In this document: positions 12,001-22,300 of the stretch, piece by piece
Layout: the number at the start of each line of letters is the position of its first letter
How positions within the stretch are numbered: the stretch's first letter is position 1
Source of the DNA: Terfezia claveryi
Taxonomy: Eukaryota > Ascomycota > Pezizomycetes > Pezizales > Pezizaceae
NCBI GenBank assembly: GCA_015179025.1
Contig: WHUX01000018.1
Location: forward strand, 124,001 to 188,000
Reading direction: 5' to 3'
DNA: 64,000 nucleotides
Notes under the pieces: model-generated
What the model saw: only the letters and a program-made list of their open reading frames with translations
The model's database searches: none
Told to the model about the DNA's origin: nothing
Made by a program: the position numbers and the translations under genes

Positions 12001-14184
12001 GTAAGTAATCCAAAAGAGTCTTGGCACCGATTGCACAAGAACACTTTTATCCAAATTACAGAAATACAAAACAGCGTTCGGTCGTAGGTTCTCGTACTTG
12101 AGAAATATTGCCAGCATGCTAAAATTGGGTAGATGAGTGGGCCTCTGCTAGGTACGGGGGGGGGGGGGGAGACACTCTTTGCTATCTACTCGTGTGCGAC
12201 AAGAATCATATATCCGAGATCAGGGTAACTCTCCAACACTAACATACACGGCTTATTTCCAAGAATAATAGGACAGAGTCTTTGTGAGTGGCTCCAGGTA
12301 CATATATTTATATTTTACCCCTACTCACTTATCAACTCTTTATCACCACCTCTCTTTCTTTCCTGCCTTTCTCTTCCCATTTACTCTGGAGTGGGGAGTC
12401 ATACCAACTATGTTATATTTCTGATAACAGAATATATGTACAGGATATATACCATTTACAGTCCTTGACAGGATCTATTGTGGGGATATATATATATATA
12501 TATATATATATTCATGATTAGCAGGATACATGCAATCTTAAAAGAATTGAGCACCTGTTTGAGAAGGAGGAGTCCGCGGTCTCTACGTTTGGGTTTTCTA
12601 TATATATGATCTCATCCTACTAGTCCCAAACGCCCTCTGAATCCACATTTACGGACGAAGAAACTGACACAAAAGAACAAAGAGACTCACTCCTATCTTC
12701 GTCACTCCGACTTTTACCTCTTTATGATTTGCAATCAACTGCCTTCTTCATGCTCCTTCCACCACCCCCCTCCCCCCTCCCCTCCCCTTTCCCTCAGAGG
12801 AGTCATCTATTTCTCTCTCCCTCCCAAACGACTCCCCCCACTGCATACCTTCCATCCTCTTTTTTTTTTTCACGCTTAGAGTCTTTTGTAATAGACCAAG
12901 AATACCTTTACGCAAGGAGACTGTCTATATCAAATGCCAGATTCTAGCTCTTGTCTACAAAAAAATTGGTGAAAAATACCGTGGGCATTCAAACGACCCC
13001 CTGAACTTTGGTCGAACCGTTGCATGTCCCTTCTCCCATTTCACAGGGGCTTGCAACAAACCTAGTCCATCTCCCATCTGAGACCGACTCTACCAGTACC
13101 CCCGTCTAACCGACTGCCCTGCCCCAGGCTACATATCCTTCCCATCTCCCGTCCAGAAGCTGCTTTGACTATAGTCTTGAAGGGTATTTTCTGTATGGCA
13201 TGTACCAGTACTTGAATCGTTCGTAAAACAGAACAAATTGACCTGCGGTGTTGCCCCGCATGTCGTGCTTGATGTGGGTTTACCGGTGCAGGTGACGTGC
13301 CTGACTTCGCTTTGAGAAATTCGGTGGTCGGTGTGCCCTATCGAGGTGCGGTCACCAGTAAAATCTCCCATTCATCAGCAAAACCTAGTGAGGAAAGGGT
13401 GCCAACCAGACTACATATGTATAGGTGGTTGCCTTAATCAACCTCGCAGGCATAGGCTTGTCGCGTGTCGGACATGCATCCTCAGCGAAAGCTATGAATC
13501 CGCAGATTCGCATGCCATTGCCATTATAAACCTCTGCGTGGAAAAACCCTGTAGGGAAAAGCCAACGACACAGGAAAAGGTACAATGCATGCCTTCCCAG
13601 CTATCCCACCCGACTTGCCAGTACAAGGGGGGGGGGGGGTATATTCCAGTCTTTTTGGGGGTTGTCCGACAGAATGTAGGTAGGTAGGTAGAGGTGATTA
13701 GACTCAGAATCACCGGATGTTGCTCTCAAAGAGGTTCCGACAAAGTATAGAGATGGGAGGGGCGAATAGAGCAATATCACCGGTCCCGTGGGTTAGGAGC
13801 AATGTAATGTTAGGGGCGAGCCGGTGATCAAGGCAATATTGTCGACATTGCTCGACGAGCCAAAAGCTAGATACAGGATGTGCGTATATATATAGAGAAG
13901 CAGTTTTATTTGTTGACGATTAATTAATATTAGAATAGTGCCTATGGGTCTTTATCCGTAATAAAGAATCATATTGGGGAGATCCGTCCCGAGGTGGTGG
14001 TGAAGATAAATGACCTCCAGGATCTCTCCGCCCTTGTAAATAACCCACTGGAGCCAAGTCCCAGCGAGTCTCCTATTACAAGATGTTCTTATTTTCCAAT
14101 ACAAAATTGGCTGTGGCAGAGCTTAATTAAGGTTGTTGATATTGATTTCACTTGGTCTCTACACATGGGTCACTGGCCTGAGAT
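9097..14184. other. AT-rich intergenic region with low-complexity tracts
   Basis: No supported gene. It includes T/A-rich runs after the 8652 gene (9280-10220), CCCCCT repeats (11771-11803), a G run near 12158-12169, a (TA)n run near 12486-12511, copies of the TAGTCTGG motif (about 11693 and 13400-13412) and one copy of a dispersed repeat (13131-13317). Confidence 0.5.
13131..13317 (+). repeat. Dispersed repeat R2, copy 1
   Basis: About 190 bp closely matches 28503-28703 in the same orientation, for example AAGCTGCTTTGACTATAG, CTTGAATCGTTCGTAAAA, TTGACCTGCGGTGTTGCC and GACGTGCCTGACTTCGCTTT, with small indels between. No coding potential is recognised. Confidence 0.8.
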
Positions 14185-14192
14185 TATAAATA
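14185..14192 (+). promoter_or_regulatory. TATA box upstream of the 14265 gene
   Basis: TATAAATA lies 73 nt before the start codon of the small proline-rich ORF, a plausible spacing for a fungal core promoter. Confidence 0.5.
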
Positions 14193-14264
14193 GCCAGCTG
14201 TTCTCGTATTTTGTAGCTGTAGTTTTCTATTTTCTTAAAGAACATACTCTCAAGCACCGCCAAG

Positions 14265-14528
14265 ATGGCTCAGTATCCTCCTAATACGGAAGATATCGAA
14301 TTAGGAAATCAGCTACCAACACCACCTCCATACCCTGCCCATACCCCACCTCCTTTTTCTCCTTTTCCTTCTCCTCCTCCTTGCTCTCCTCCAACCTCTC
14401 CTCGAACTTCTTTGCCTCCAGCAGCTTCATGCTGCTGTCCGATACTATCATCCCTATTAGCACTTCTATTTCTGGGGACCATTGCTGTGATCATATACCT
14501 AACCACTCTCAAGATGGCTTGTTTCTGA
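14265..14528 (+). CDS. Small proline-rich protein with one C-terminal membrane segment, 87 aa
   Basis: A single exon. Residues 1-20 are polar and acidic (NTEDIELGNQ), residues 20-50 are dominated by PPP/SPP runs, residues 52-57 hold a CCC cluster (SCCCP), and residues 58-80 form a hydrophobic helix (LSSLLALLFLGTIAVIIYLT). The protein stops shortly after at KMACF. This is the layout of a tail-anchored membrane protein with a proline-rich cytosolic head; the cysteines next to the membrane could be lipid-modified. The ATG context (CCAAGATGG) is good and a TATAAATA lies 73 nt upstream. The C/T-rich tract that makes the proline repeat could also be chance low complexity, so the gene needs transcript evidence. 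No family recognised. Confidence 0.5.
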   Translation: MAQYPPNTEDIELGNQLPTPPPYPAHTPPPFSPFPSPPPCSPPTSPRTSLPPAASCCCPILSSLLALLFLGTIAVIIYLTTLKMACF

Positions 14529-15534
14529 AGCACGGAGAAATGCCTGTAAAGTAACCTCGCATTAGACTAACACACTCTATGGCAATTCAAAGGAACTCGC
14601 TAATGTGGGAAGAACTTTGCCACATATAGAAGCGCTAGATTGTTTGCGTTGACATCTTCGATAGTATTTTATTGTAGGTATAGACCCTTCCATTAAAGAG
14701 GCCTTTGATTTTGCAAATGCATCTTCTTCCAAACTAACTCTTGATCCAGAGATTCCCACTCCTCTTCTGTATTCACCATCTCCTCCAGCCCAGTAACCTG
14801 CGTGTGCTTCTGTTGATGTTGAGCAAGGTGACTTTTAAATGACTATGCTAGCAGGTTTTGTACCAATTAACTGTAGTGCAAGATCACATAGTTGGCACTA
14901 GATCATAAGAGGTAGTGACTATGCTAGCAGGTTTAGTGCCAATATTATTTTTTTAATTTTTTAACAGCTATTACTGTATGCGGCCATATATATCATCGGG
15001 ATACGGATGACCTCCGGGATCCGAATTTATGCCATTTTCGACAATTTCGAGCTTAATATACAACAAAGTAAAGGATTATATTGTAGAATTATAATCTGTA
15101 GTAGTTTGTTAAATGTGAAGGGCGACATCCGGTTTGTGGAAATGACCACCACACTATGTAGTATTTTTCGGTTGGGTATAATTCATGTTCTTGACTGGAG
15201 AATACAACCCCTGGAATTTCTCTCACCCGAAGAACTGAAATTTTCCGTCTTGGTGTAATGTAAAACGGTCGGTGGGGACTTGCCCTAAAAAGGGGAATGG
15301 AAATATTTGTGATTCAACAGGGTCACAGTAAACATCGAAATTTCCAGATACATTTCCAGTGCAACCGCAAGATCTGTATAAACCCAATTAGCTCAAATTC
15401 CTACTCAATGCTAGTAGACTAAATACACTAAAAACGCTGATCCCTAGATATGAAAGGCAATATGGAAAAGAGCTTGGGTATATGTAGTCTGGTTGGCACA
15501 ACACCCTCCACAGGTAGGGTATATGGGGATTTAA

Positions 15535-15932
15535 TCAAGATTTTAGGAATTTTACATTGGGGCAAGTCAGATTACCTTGGTACTCGGACGATCTACTTCT
15601 GAATAGCATTGGCAATCGACTGTCCCTATCCTCAATTTCATCAAACTTCCGCTTTGTCCCTTGCTCAATACCGTTAATGTCTCGCTCTCGCTCGTCGACA
15701 ACAGCGAGCGGACCCTTCGCGTCAACAAGCGGTTCTATGTGATTGTTTAGTTTCAGTATAATGGATTGCAAAGAAAATGAAATCCAAATCTCACTTACCG
15801 TGCGCAGGAACCTTGATGACAATATGGCCGCATTCTGGTTGAGGAGGATCGTTTTCGAGAATCTGCTCAATTATCTTCATCGGGTTCAGCACGTTACTGC
15901 TCCCTAGGTCCAAATCTTCAACGATTACTTAG
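15535..15932 (-). pseudogene. Crinkler relic, middle part (inverted relative to its head)
   Basis: On the minus strand from about 15932 the reading VEDLDLGSSNVLNPM...HIVIKVPAHG closely parallels the intact Crinkler at 56357-56045 (NLDLGSSNPLNPM...HIVIKIPAHG). It ends at the same splice position: a GTAAGT donor after GCG CAC G. A second exon from about 15739 begins EPLVDAKGPLAVVDERERD and carries KRKFDEIEDRDS, then reaches another GTAATC donor near 15577 and is cut off. Its second exon is unlike that of the 54396 gene, so this was a different paralogue. The head of the gene lies on the opposite strand at 15961-16263. No NTPase or nuclease portion remains. Confidence 0.65.
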
Positions 15933-15960
15933 AGGCTGGCATGGGACTAGCGTTCAGTTT

Positions 15961-16263
15961 GTGATTATCGTGACGTTTTTGCCTGCATTCTCACATCTCC
16001 CAGCCCATCTACCAGCCCATCTCCCAGCCCATCTCCCATCTACATACACACAGATCTTTTGTCACCTTCACCCTTTCACCCTCCCACCCCCCTTCATTAC
16101 TAAATGCCTTGGATTTTCTGTCAAATCTTGGGGTGACTCGGATGCCGAACCCTTTCCAGTAATGGTTGACGGAGGAGATAAGGTTGGGGTGCTCAAGAAA
16201 CTCACCAAGACAGAGAACCCAAATGATTTTAAACATATCGACCCCCGTAATCTCAAACTCTAG
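15961..16263 (+). pseudogene. Crinkler relic, promoter and ubiquitin-like head
   Basis: The plus-strand sequence from about 15985 matches the promoter and leader of the intact Crinkler (56450-56358 on minus: CATCTCCCAGCCCATCTCCC, the ACAGATC..TTTGTCAC stretch). It then encodes WGDSDAEPFPVMVDGGD...NDFKHIDPRNLKL, the N-terminal Crinkler ubiquitin-like domain. The start region is frameshifted relative to the intact gene (ATGCCTTGG..), and the frame ends in TAG. In the intact paralogue this is TGG (NLKLWKWNQ). Both tryptophan codons (TGG AAA TGG) have become TAG AAA TAG. The remainder of the gene is found inverted on the left (15932-15535). Confidence 0.65.
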
Positions 16264-16692
16264 AAATAGAATCAACGAGGCACAGCAGGATTCAATGCAT
16301 CAGAAAAGATTTTAATGGCGTCCCGATGCCACCCTCCTGCCAATAAATCGTCTCCCGTGGCGTCCGGTAGCATCCTGACCATTTTGGCGTCCCGATCACT
16401 CCGTTCTGCAAATGTCTCCCGTGGCGTCCCTGCCTCCCGGACGCCCTCCCTTTGGCTAGAGCGAGATATAAATCTCAAACTCTAGAAATAGAATCAACGA
16501 GGCACAGCAGGATTCAATGCATCAGAAAAGATTTTAATGGCGTCCCGATGCCACCCTCCTGCCAATAAATCGTCTCCCGTGGCGTCCGGTAGCATCCTGA
16601 CCATTTTGGCGTCCCGATCACTCCGTTCTGCAAATGTCTCCCGTGGCGTCCCTGCCTCCCGGACGCCCTCCCTTTGGCTAGAGCGAGATATA
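16249..16692 (+). repeat. 222-bp direct tandem duplication, two near-identical copies
   Basis: The unit starting AATCTCAAACTCTAGAAATA at 16249 repeats from 16471 with no differences that I can see. It starts inside the Crinkler head and includes unrelated GC-rich sequence with internal TGGCGTCCCGAT and TCTCCCGTGGCGTCC repeats. The lack of divergence implies a recent event or active homogenisation. Confidence 0.9.
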
Positions 16693-17539
16693 GAAGCCCT
16701 CACCGAAAGAGATAGAGGGATAACGTCCAGACTAGGGTAACAGGTGCAATATTTGGGGGGCGGGGGGGGCGTAAATCCCAGGAAAGCCTCTTAAGCATAG
16801 CAGAAGGCCGTTGCAGAGATAGATATAAAGGTACCTTTCCAAGGGTAACACCATGGGGATAGATGTTTAATGTAATAAGAGTTGTTTATATCGGAGAAGT
16901 TGGACTCCCATTAGTCTCATGCCAAGACCCGGACTCCCATACTAGTCAGACTCTGATTGAGATGCACTTAGGTAAGAAACCTTACATTACACTAGTAGTC
17001 ATGTGTTTGTATATCAGATCCTAAAATCTGCGGTGCCAACTACAAGCCTCGTTGAAGGAGGGGGGTAAAAGTGTGCCAACCAGACTAGGTAAAAGCGCCC
17101 AGGGAGAAGCTTCAACACAGAATCGGCTCCAATGTAGCCTTATCTAGTCTTCTCCCAGTCTCCATATCTGCATCACTGTCACTGATCCCAACTAGCACCA
17201 ACGTCCCCCGCAATATCGACTCCCTACGGAGTCACCACACCTCCGGGAATGTCACGCCCTCCGACACCAACGTCTACATCCCCCGAATTATCTGCAGTCT
17301 TGACACCCCCGGGATTGATACCTCCCGCCACCTCTTTAATCACCCACAGGTTTCTGCAAGACCATCTCCTCCCACTTACCGGCCAACTAATTAAAGTCCA
17401 CCTCGACAAACCCCTCCCTGGGCCTAGAAGTACTCACCTCTCCACCACCGCCCCTACCGGTGCCACCAAGTATAACTACCACTCCCCACTTGTCGTATCC
17501 AGCCGTAATGATGCCCGACTCCGCTGCCTCATCTTGAAT

Positions 17540-17640
17540 GTCTTTCCCATCCCCTCATATTCTGACGCGAGATCCATGGGGCTCGACTCCAAAAGCCGGT
17601 AGACTGAAATGCCATTGTAACAGATCATCGGACACAGATG
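17540..17640 (-). pseudogene. Short fragment related to the HNH family C-terminus
   Basis: On the minus strand the segment ending at 17640 reads VSDDLLQWHF, matching VSDELLRWHFRQS (minus, near 18710) and VSDELLLWHFRQS (plus, 20086-20124). Sequence resembling the GATCCATGGGG piece follows in scrambled order. Only about 60 nt are convincing. Confidence 0.4.
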
Positions 17641-17938
17641 TGGAACAGCGTGGTTTTAGCATGGTTCGGCTCGTTTAAAAATTAACAACGATCGAATTGG
17701 TTTTTCGGACAACGTCGATTATAACGATTTAAACGGCGTTAAAAACCAAGGTTTGAATACCCCTACTAGTACTCTGTATTACTACTGAAGGGGAAATGCA
17801 ACGCATATCATATAGGTAGGTATCATACGGTTTGCCAACCAGAACTAGGATACTGGTACGACAGTAGTCAGTTTTTTCCTATAAGAGCTTAGCTCCCCTA
17901 TCGGGCTTGGTCCGCATCCCACATGTGCAAGAGGATAT

Positions 17939-18480
17939 ATGCGTTGCATTTCTAGTCTGGTTGGCACCATTGCATTTCCACCTTCAGCTCCTCATTCCTT
18001 ACGCTTCGCCCCAGTTACCACTTTATGTATCAGCATGATATCAAACCGGTCACACTTTAGGATTACGATGGTACAAAAGATGACAATGCAGATGCATTGG
18101 GAGGACTCATTCAAATGGTTCAATCACAGAAAGGAATTTTCTGGATATGTTAGGGATCTTGTTAGTTACAGAGGGCGCTTCGATAAGAGTTGAGCATCGA
18201 ATTTCAGGGCAAATCGTATTGAGGAGTGACGACCGCCTCGAGGTTGGAATATACGATTTTTTTTGTGACAGTATGTCATATATAGGTGAGTGTCTATAAG
18301 ACTAATAGGTGATAGATGCCGTTGAACTATCGAATGAGCAATGGGTCCATTGGATTATATCGCACAATGGGACAGGTCAGAAGAATAGTTTTTGCAACAG
18401 GATACCTACGGGCTCGAGACGGAAGATGTGTCATCATTGGAGTTGCCTGTTTCCACATATGTTCCACATTTTCTGCACGT
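17939..18480 (+). pseudogene. HNH-family paralogue, N-terminal half, decayed
   Basis: This region shares leader sequence (TGTGCAAGAG-ATATATGCGTTG) and an N-terminal start (ATG A.. TCA AAC CG) with the copy at 19219-19460. It then continues in alternating frames as DDNADALGGLIQMV, VTEGASIRVEHRISGQIVLR, SDDRLEVGIYDFFCDS and ARDGRCVIIGV. The last piece matches NRDGKCVISGV, the first cysteine-containing strand of the HNH domain. Frameshifts and stops break it and the HNH core is missing. Its C-terminal portion is present but inverted at 18530-18825. A motif copy with an 8-bp duplication sits in its leader (17945-17978). Confidence 0.6.
17945..17978 (+). mobile_element. 18-bp insertion with apparent 8-bp target-site duplication
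   Basis: In the leader of the decayed HNH copy the sequence TTGCATTT is followed by CTAGTCTGGTTGGCACCA and then TTGCATTT again. The paralogous leader at 19238-19260 has a single TTGTATTC and no insert. This is what an insertion with an 8-bp duplication, or the footprint of a larger element, would leave. Confidence 0.5.
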
Positions 18481-18529
18481 CGGGTCGACCCAATCATCCA
18501 ACTTTGCTCGCCAGGCCTGGAGCTTCCCC

Positions 18530-18825
18530 TTCTCGGTTCCGCAATAGACATAGTTCACCATCCTCTCGCTGCCACTTCCATTTCTAAACCTCTCCTGACC
18601 ATACTGCCCTGAACTTATCTCTCTAACCATATCTTTACCCACAAAATCGTGCTCAAATACCGGCTCTCCCGCTCCTCTCATGTTAGGTAAGACTGACTGC
18701 CTGAAATGCCATCGTAACAGCTCATCCGATACTCCATGGGGATCCGACTGGTCTCGACAAACCACGTCGAGAATCTTCCCATCAACACCCAAATTGTCCA
18801 CATCAAACACAACAACTTTGTTCAT
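18530..18825 (-). pseudogene. HNH-family paralogue, C-terminal part, inverted
   Basis: On the minus strand NKVVVFDVDNLGVDGKILDV followed by VCRDQSDP, VSDELLRWHFRQSVLPNMRG and AGEPVFEHDF aligns over about 90 residues with the C-terminus of the gene at 19984-20268. After QERF the frame slips and resembles EMAAR in another frame. It lies convergent to, and just right of, its own N-terminal half, so the original gene was split by an inversion with loss of the HNH core. Confidence 0.65.
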
Positions 18826-19315
18826 TTTTGTCCGTTATGCACCTGCTATATCCCCATAGATTCCATAGATCCTCTTTCTGCAACGGAAATATGTTCGCCG
18901 CCTCAAAGCTTGTCCATCTGTACGGAGCACTCCTGTTTACTAGCACGAAGTCTTGGTGTGTTCACATGGAGAAGAGATAGGGAGGAGATGGAGCAGCTGG
19001 GATGAGCGGAAGAAGTGGATGAAGAAAGTAAAAGACAGGGAGGATGAATATAAGGTGGACCTGGACCTGGTAGAGACATTTCTCTCCCAACTGCGTATTA
19101 GGGTCAAAGATGCAAATATGATTCCCTTCGACCAAAGCCTGGGAAACAGGATGCCAGCAATTACCTATATGGGATTAGCCCCCCATACAAATACTGGGCT
19201 TGGCTCGCATTGCCTCACATGAGTCATGTGCAAGAGTATATATGCGTTGTATTCCCACCTGCAGTGATCCTTCTTCTCTTCATATTCCCTTCCGGCTACG
19301 ACGTTGTGAATCATC

Positions 19316-20268
19316 ATGACATCAAACCGCTCATACTTCAGGAACGTTCACTTCTACGACGCTAGCAAGCCTGAAGATGCTCTTGGTGGACTAGTGCAGA
19401 ATGGATCTGTTACGGAGGCAAATTTCCTCCACATGCTACGCATCGTTCTGGTAACATAGAGCGTCAGGTTATGTTTTAGCGATGAGTGACAGTCGTCTCG
19501 ACGTTGGGATATATGATGTGTATTGTGACGGTACGTATATCTCATTCATAGTGCCAGAGTCTGTGGTTAACTAAGGTATAACTAGGTACCATTCAATTGA
19601 ACAATGAGCCATTGGTGTCGCGCATTATTTCATTCAATATGTCAGGTCGTGATAATGCGTTTCGTGATGGGATCCGCAACCGGGATGGAAAATGTGTTAT
19701 TTCAGGTGTGGTTAATGAACTGGCACCTTATTTTTGGGCAAGCTTTGAGGCCGCTCATATTTTTCCTTTGGAAGCGGTGAAATTTTGGATAGAGTGGGGG
19801 TATGGGCGTTGGGTTACAAACATGGATGATGCAAACGGTGTCTCCAAAATCAACTCGTGTCAGAATGGGTTCCTATTGGAGGCCGGTATTCATCAGTTAT
19901 TTGATCAATATTTGGTCTCGGTCAATCCAGATGTAAGTTTGTATGGTATATAGATATTATTTATGAGCTGACCGTTATATAAGGATGGTTATAAGGTTGT
20001 GATGTTCACGAAGAATATGTATGGGATTGATGGAAGGACGTTGGAGATGGTTTGTCGAGATCCGGCGGATCCTAATAGAGTGTCGGATGAGTTATTATTG
20101 TGGCACTTTAGGCAGAGTGTACTTGCAAACATGAAAGGTGCGGGAGAACCAGTATTCGAGCATGATTTCCCACCGGGAACGGATATGGTGAAGGAAATTA
20201 GCGAAGGACCTTATGCGAAGGAGAGATTTGAGCTGGAAATGGCAGCGAGATTACGTGGAGTTTATTAA
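19316..20268 (+). CDS. HNH_2-type endonuclease-domain protein, N-terminus eroded
   Basis: The supported model starts at ATG 19482 with exons 19482-19530, 19586-19932 and 19984-20268 (introns of 55 and 51 nt with GTACGT and GTAAGT donors and a GCTGACC branch). It gives 226 residues. The central part has NRDGKCVISG, ASFEAAHIFPLE and NGFLLEAGIHQLFDQ, the Cys/His and Asn-His pattern of fungal HNH_2 domains. The tail after GYKVVMF is the family C-terminal helical region. HNH domains cut nucleic acid; the fungal targets are unknown. From ATG 19316 a further N-terminal segment (MTSNRSYFRNVHFYDASKP to RIVL) parallels the decayed copy at 18.0 kb, but TAG follows 4 nt into its end. The gene is therefore either shortened or a young pseudogene. 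Nuclease activity is an inference from the motif. Confidence 0.62.
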
Positions 20269-22300
20269 GTGTATTTTTATTTTTAATATCAATGGAGTTT
20301 TACGGGTTTTTTATTTCTTGATGTGATTATGTTTGGGGTTGTCGGGGGGAATTTATCCTCCTGACGTATAGTTGGAAACATAATTTTTACGCGAGTAGGG
20401 TACGTACCTAGAGCCTCGTGTTAGCGGTGCTTTAATTCTTGAAAGTTGAATAGTTGAATTTTTGTTGGTTCACGCTGGTTAAGCGTGCGAGATTTTACTT
20501 GAGAGAAAAGATTATTACTACTGGAGACTTGTTGAACCGAGCTACTTCTTCCTGCCTTTTTCGACACGATGCAAGTTCGTCCCCTCACTTGTTGAATAAA
20601 TGTGCATAACCTCCACCCCTGCTCACTCTGTTCACAGCATAAAATCACCAAGTAAACTTAACCACGGGACTACCCGCACTAAGTACTATAATTGGACGGG
20701 AAGCGACAGGTTGGGGGAAAACGACAGATATGAACCCCTGCATACTTATTCAAGAAGTCATACAAATATCTCAACTAACTAACTTGCACTTTTGAACTTG
20801 ATTCTTATGAGGAATGAATATGGCGCTTTTTTTTGTTGGGGGGGATTAAGTTAATCAAGTTACCCTGAACAAGCTGACTATTTTCTTCAAAGTTAAACAA
20901 AGGTCTTTCCAATGAACGAACTGGCCAGGGTTTCCGATTCCAAGCTGCCGCATGGTTTGAGTTCGAATTCCAATCTTTATGATAGGTGTCGGTGTCAGTG
21001 GTTGGCCATGTGGGGATGAAGGATCGAAGGGGTCAATGGTATAAGCTGTCCATGTATATATCAAGGGAACTTAGGTGGAGGATACATATGTAAACATATA
21101 TCTTGTCAAGCTACGCATGAGCCTCTCTAGTTTAGTTCATTTTATCTTCTCTCTCTCCAATTCATTACTGACCCTTACAGTGGTATGCCGATTCTTTCTC
21201 AGGCATAGATTACTTAGGTGTTGGGGATGCGGTGTTATTGGAATAGAATGATCTGCTATTATTATGCACATGGAGGTGGAGATTATATGATTCAAGAGTT
21301 TGCTGAGTAGGGGATCGCTATCCGCAATCCTTGCATTTTCTTGCTTCTGATTGGTTGAATAACACATCCCTGCACATCGTTTTACCCTGAATTTTCACGT
21401 ATATAGACATCGCTCCGGACCTGTATTTTTCATAAAATTAAGCAAGTCTTCAATTCGCTTCGTTCTCTATTCAATAGAGCATTATTGCACTCTTAAGTTC
21501 TATTGTCTACTTCGTGTTTTACCATCCACTCTAGTAGGCATATTACTACAGATCTGCTGTGCACCCGTACGATATTCCAACATATCTTTGTTAAACTTAT
21601 GGTGATAGATAACTAATCCCTCTCGGACATCTTATACACGCTCTCATAGTTTAATACAAAACTTCGCTCGAGTCTTAAAGAGCAATAACTAGATACAAGA
21701 AGTGGGCATATATATAGGCAAAGCGGGGTTGACTTCAAGCCACCCACCATCGGGTGGTGCCGGCCCGGTCTGCATAATCTCAGTCGTAACATTGATGAAC
21801 ATGGCATACCTATGAGAGATCAGCTTCTATGCGTGGTGGGGAAGATACGAATTTGCTAGCATGGAGGAATGTGTCGGAGTTACTCTCGACCCATGAGCAC
21901 TAGCTAGAATAGGACGTTTGAATTCTGCGGTAGGAAACAAGGGTAAGAGCAGGGATCCCAAAGAGGCTGGTCTCAGTTAGGGAAAGAAGGATATAAGGAG
22001 CTGGAAATGTCGAAGGAAAAGTTCTTTAGAGTACTAGGACCATAAGCGAACAAGACTTATAGCGATATCTAGATAGCTCTCTATTTTGAATATACACACG
22101 CAATTCTCTTCACGATTCCTCAGCTACATAACCTCGTAATCTTACAGAGTGGACTTTCTCTAAAATAGGGCGTGGTTTTTATTTTCACTCCCAATATTTG
22201 CAACCGGTGGTTGTACTGTATGAGCGGCGCCAAGCCAGCAGGGATGACTTAGCTTCATCGTTGACTCCGAAGGTACAACACCTCCGAGTTACAATACGCA
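20269..22300. other. Intergenic, nothing recognised
   Basis: AT-rich sequence with scattered stops in all frames. I see no conserved motif, tRNA or repeat pair in it. Confidence 0.5.

Larger units (their letters stand above)
15485..17088. mobile_element. Segment bounded by inverted TAGTCTGGTTGGCAC motifs
   Basis: The left end reads TAGTCTGGTTGGCACAACA then CCCTCC. The right end reads GGAGGGGGG, 7 nt, then GTGCCAACCAGACTA, that is, the same motif inverted. Between them lie the broken Crinkler and the 222-bp tandem duplication. Because single copies of the motif occur elsewhere, this pairing may be coincidental. Confidence 0.35.

Noticed and set aside
17249..17602. 117-codon proline/threonine-rich frame
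   Set aside because: Low complexity, overlaps an HNH fragment in the other strand and lacks conserved motifs.
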